From Actinomycetota bacterium (GTDB lineage Bacteria; Actinomycetota; Acidimicrobiia; Acidimicrobiales; Acidimicrobiaceae): 6,755 bases of DNA. Position 1 is the first letter of the stretch; each line of letters begins with the position of its first letter. The DNA lies in NCBI GenBank assembly GCA_027318945.1, contig DAHVOF010000004.1, positions 1 through 6,755 on the forward strand, written 5' to 3'. The translations under genes were made by a program, and so were the position numbers. Under the pieces are notes generated by a model. That model was not told the origin of the DNA. It was given only the letters and a program-made list of their open reading frames with translations, and did no database searches. Of this stretch, positions 5,310 through 6,755 are shown one piece after another.

Positions 5310-6443
5310 ATGTCACTCTTGCTGGGCTGGTTTACCCTCCTTCTGATCGGGACCGACCTGTTCGTTGTCTCTCCGCTGTTACCTCAGATTGCTAACGGGC
5401 TGGGGATCTCTGCTGGCGACGCGGGGTTGATGGTAACGGTATTCGCGCTTGCATATGTGGTCGGAGGCCCGAGGCTTGGAGCCGTGGCGGACAAGAGGGA
5501 TAGGCGCCAAGTCTTGGCAGCCTCTCTGGTCGTCTTTGCAGGGGCAAATGTGCTAACCGGCGTCAGCCACGATTTCGTCTGGCTGCTGATCGCAAGGGTG
5601 CTGGCTGGATTTGGCGCTTCCGGAGTGACCCCAACGGTGTACGCGATGGTTGTCGGGTCCGCGCCAGAGGGAAAGCAGGCCACCTGGCTCAGCGTGGTCA
5701 CCTCGGGGCTGCTCCTTGCGCTGTGCAGCGGCGCGCCGGCCGGTTCCATAGCAGCTCAGCTGATCGGTTGGCGTGGCGTCTTCTACATAATAGGGGGGAT
5801 GGCCCTGGCGGTTCTGCTGGCTGCGCTGGCCACGACAAGCCATTACGTGCGAAATGTGATGGCAACCCAAGGACTGGAGCAGGCACCGGTCTGTGTCACA
5901 ACTGCCGTCAAGGCGCGTGCAGTGAGCACCACAACCCTTTGGGCCCTGGCAGTTTATGGCGTATATACCTATCTCGGAGTTGAGTTGCGCCAGAATGCCC
6001 GCTTCACTCCCAGCCTCGTTGCGGCGGGGCTTGCCATCTATGGAGTGGGCGCGCTCGCTGGCAATCTCGTCGGGGGCCCGCTCACAGACCGGAAAGGTCC
6101 GAGATCGGTGGTCACTCTGAGCCTGGCATTTCTTGCCGTCGCGCTAGTTCTCTTAGGTGCGGTTTCCTCTGTTCGTCTTGCACTTCTGGTAGGGCTCGGT
6201 GCCTTCTCTTTCTGCGCGTATCCATACTTTTCAGCTCATCAGAAGCGTCTTGTCGCCAGGTTCGGCCCTCACTCCGGGGCCCTTCTGGCGTGGAACAATA
6301 CGGCTATGTACCTCGGGATCCTGGTGGGGTCTGCCCTAGGAGGCCGCATTATCGCCAACGCCGGTTTCCCCGCGCTAACTGCATCGGCAGCCGTAGTGGC
6401 AGCAATTGCTGCCTTTTCCACCGGGAAGGCCATTACGGATTAG
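5310..6443 (+). CDS. MFS transporter, DHA1-like (AraJ-type) efflux permease
   Basis: Predicted inner-membrane proton-coupled antiporter of 377 residues and about 12 hydrophobic segments, typical for this family. Transmembrane 1 starts almost at once (LLLGWFTLLLIGTDLFVVSPL) and leads into the family's DLFVVSPLLPQI pattern. MFS motif A is GAVADKRDRRQVL (57-69), motif B carries Arg96 (IARVLAGFGASG), and GWRGVFYIIGG (153-163) follows transmembrane 5. A second motif A-like GGPLTDRKGPRSVV lies at 255-268, and WNNTAMYLGILVGSALGG (328-345) resembles AraJ-type drug/sugar exporters. The substrate cannot be told. The ATG at 5310 is the first possible start, since the frame meets TAG at 5295-5297 inside the IS end. 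No Shine-Dalgarno is visible, and the N-terminal cytoplasmic tail is very short, so a few native residues may have been lost to the IS. The rest appears intact. Confidence 0.9.
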   Translation: MSLLLGWFTLLLIGTDLFVVSPLLPQIANGLGISAGDAGLMVTVFALAYVVGGPRLGAVADKRDRRQVLAASLVVFAGANVLTGVSHDFVWLLIARVLAGFGASGVTPTVYAMVVGSAPEGKQATWLSVVTSGLLLALCSGAPAGSIAAQLIGWRGVFYIIGGMALAVLLAALATTSHYVRNVMATQGLEQAPVCVTTAVKARAVSTTTLWALAVYGVYTYLGVELRQNARFTPSLVAAGLAIYGVGALAGNLVGGPLTDRKGPRSVVTLSLAFLAVALVLLGAVSSVRLALLVGLGAFSFCAYPYFSAHQKRLVARFGPHSGALLAWNNTAMYLGILVGSALGGRIIANAGFPALTASAAVVAAIAAFSTGKAITD

Positions 6444-6528
6444 GGAGCGCCGGAGCAGTTGGCAGAGCCCACTTCAAGAACCTCTAGTTCGCCACAATCG
6501 GGGACAGATTATCGATAGCCGGGCAAAG

Positions 6529-6552
6529 TCTCACAACCCTATAATCGTGAGA
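6529..6552 (+). promoter_or_regulatory. TATAAT promoter box inside a TCTCAC/GTGAGA dyad
   Basis: TATAAT at 6540-6545 places a start site at about 6551-6552, right on the ATG of the next gene, suggesting a leaderless transcript. TCTCAC (6529-6534) and GTGAGA (6547-6552) are exact reverse complements 12 bases apart, flanking the box. A dimeric regulator bound there would block polymerase. No convincing -35 hexamer is seen. The arms are short, so the operator idea is inference. Confidence 0.4.
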
Positions 6553-6755
6553 TGTCTGCGATAAATGGTGGCCTGGTCGGCGTAGAGGGGGAATATCAAC
6601 TCAAAAAGATCCTAGGTCAGCTGGCAAAATCAGGACCTTACCGCAGATTCACGTTCGAGAAAAAGACCATAGAGAGACTTTGCGAGCTGAATCAGACCTT
6701 GCCGAACTTCGCTGATGTCACCGACAGGATAATCGATGCGGTATATGTTGCGAGA
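6552..6755 (+). CDS. Hypothetical protein, 5' part (continues past the window)
   Basis: 68 codons are open to the window's end. The ATG at 6552 is the first in the frame after a TAG at 6516-6518. There is no Shine-Dalgarno, consistent with the adjacent TATAAT and a leaderless message. The protein begins MSAINGGLVGVEGEYQLKKI and is mostly charged helix. A segment with Leu-Cys-Glu-Leu-Asn followed by LPNFADVTDRIIDAVYVAR recalls the helical lead-in found before the Walker A loop in some AAA+ ATPases, but no nucleotide-binding motif is inside the window, so no function is assigned. It lies 108 bases after the MFS gene and seems to have its own promoter. Confidence 0.6.
   Translation, partial: MSAINGGLVGVEGEYQLKKILGQLAKSGPYRRFTFEKKTIERLCELNQTLPNFADVTDRIIDAVYVAR

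Noticed and set aside
5384..5886. Several long minus-strand frames inside the MFS gene
   Set aside because: They are antisense shadows of a clearly coding transporter gene.

Overview
The window is a stretch of bacterial chromosome of roughly 50% GC (judged by eye). Two ordinary genes and the start of a third flank a graveyard of mobile-element fragments. Leaderless-looking starts and many degraded insertion sequences would suit a moderate-GC actinobacterium (for example an acidophilic Acidimicrobiia), but this is a weak inference. No gene in the window is a firm taxonomic marker.

Layout. 1-631: no convincing gene. It holds a copy of a 15-base motif that recurs at an IS end (229-243), a small inverted repeat with tandem repeats inside, a weak terminator-like hairpin and two short palindromes. 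632-1747 (minus): a PAS-HD-GYP protein, a likely cyclic-di-GMP phosphodiesterase, with a near-perfect 23-base dyad (1784-1806) upstream. 1748-2549: no convincing gene, only one coding-like scrap. 2550-2591 (minus): the 3' part of a tRNA-Arg(TCG), from the anticodon loop to the acceptor end, with no matching 5' half. This is the usual footprint of an integrase attachment site. 2724-3112 (minus): the 3' tail of a group II intron, made of the maturase C-terminus, domain V and domain VI. 3185-3940 (plus): the N-terminal half of an IS1634-family transposase. 3941-4825: an internally deleted IS3-family element (transposase on minus) that cuts the IS1634 gene. 4951-5241 (plus): a C-terminal scrap of an IS1634-type transposase. 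It ends near a motif at 5284-5298 that probably marks the IS end.

5310-6443 (plus): an intact MFS efflux transporter whose ATG lies only 11 bases after that probable IS end, so the IS may have replaced its native upstream region. 6552-6755 (plus): the first 68 codons of an unrecognised gene running off the window. A TATAAT box sits directly in front of it, flanked by TCTCAC/GTGAGA half-sites.

The genes do not form an obvious pathway. The coherent story is a genomic-island margin: integration at a tRNA-Arg, later layered by a retroelement and two IS families, with deletions. I found no convincing new multi-gene system. The points most worth checking are the tRNA/att scar, the deleted IS3 element with structured ends, the IS end abutting the transporter, and the two operator-like dyads.
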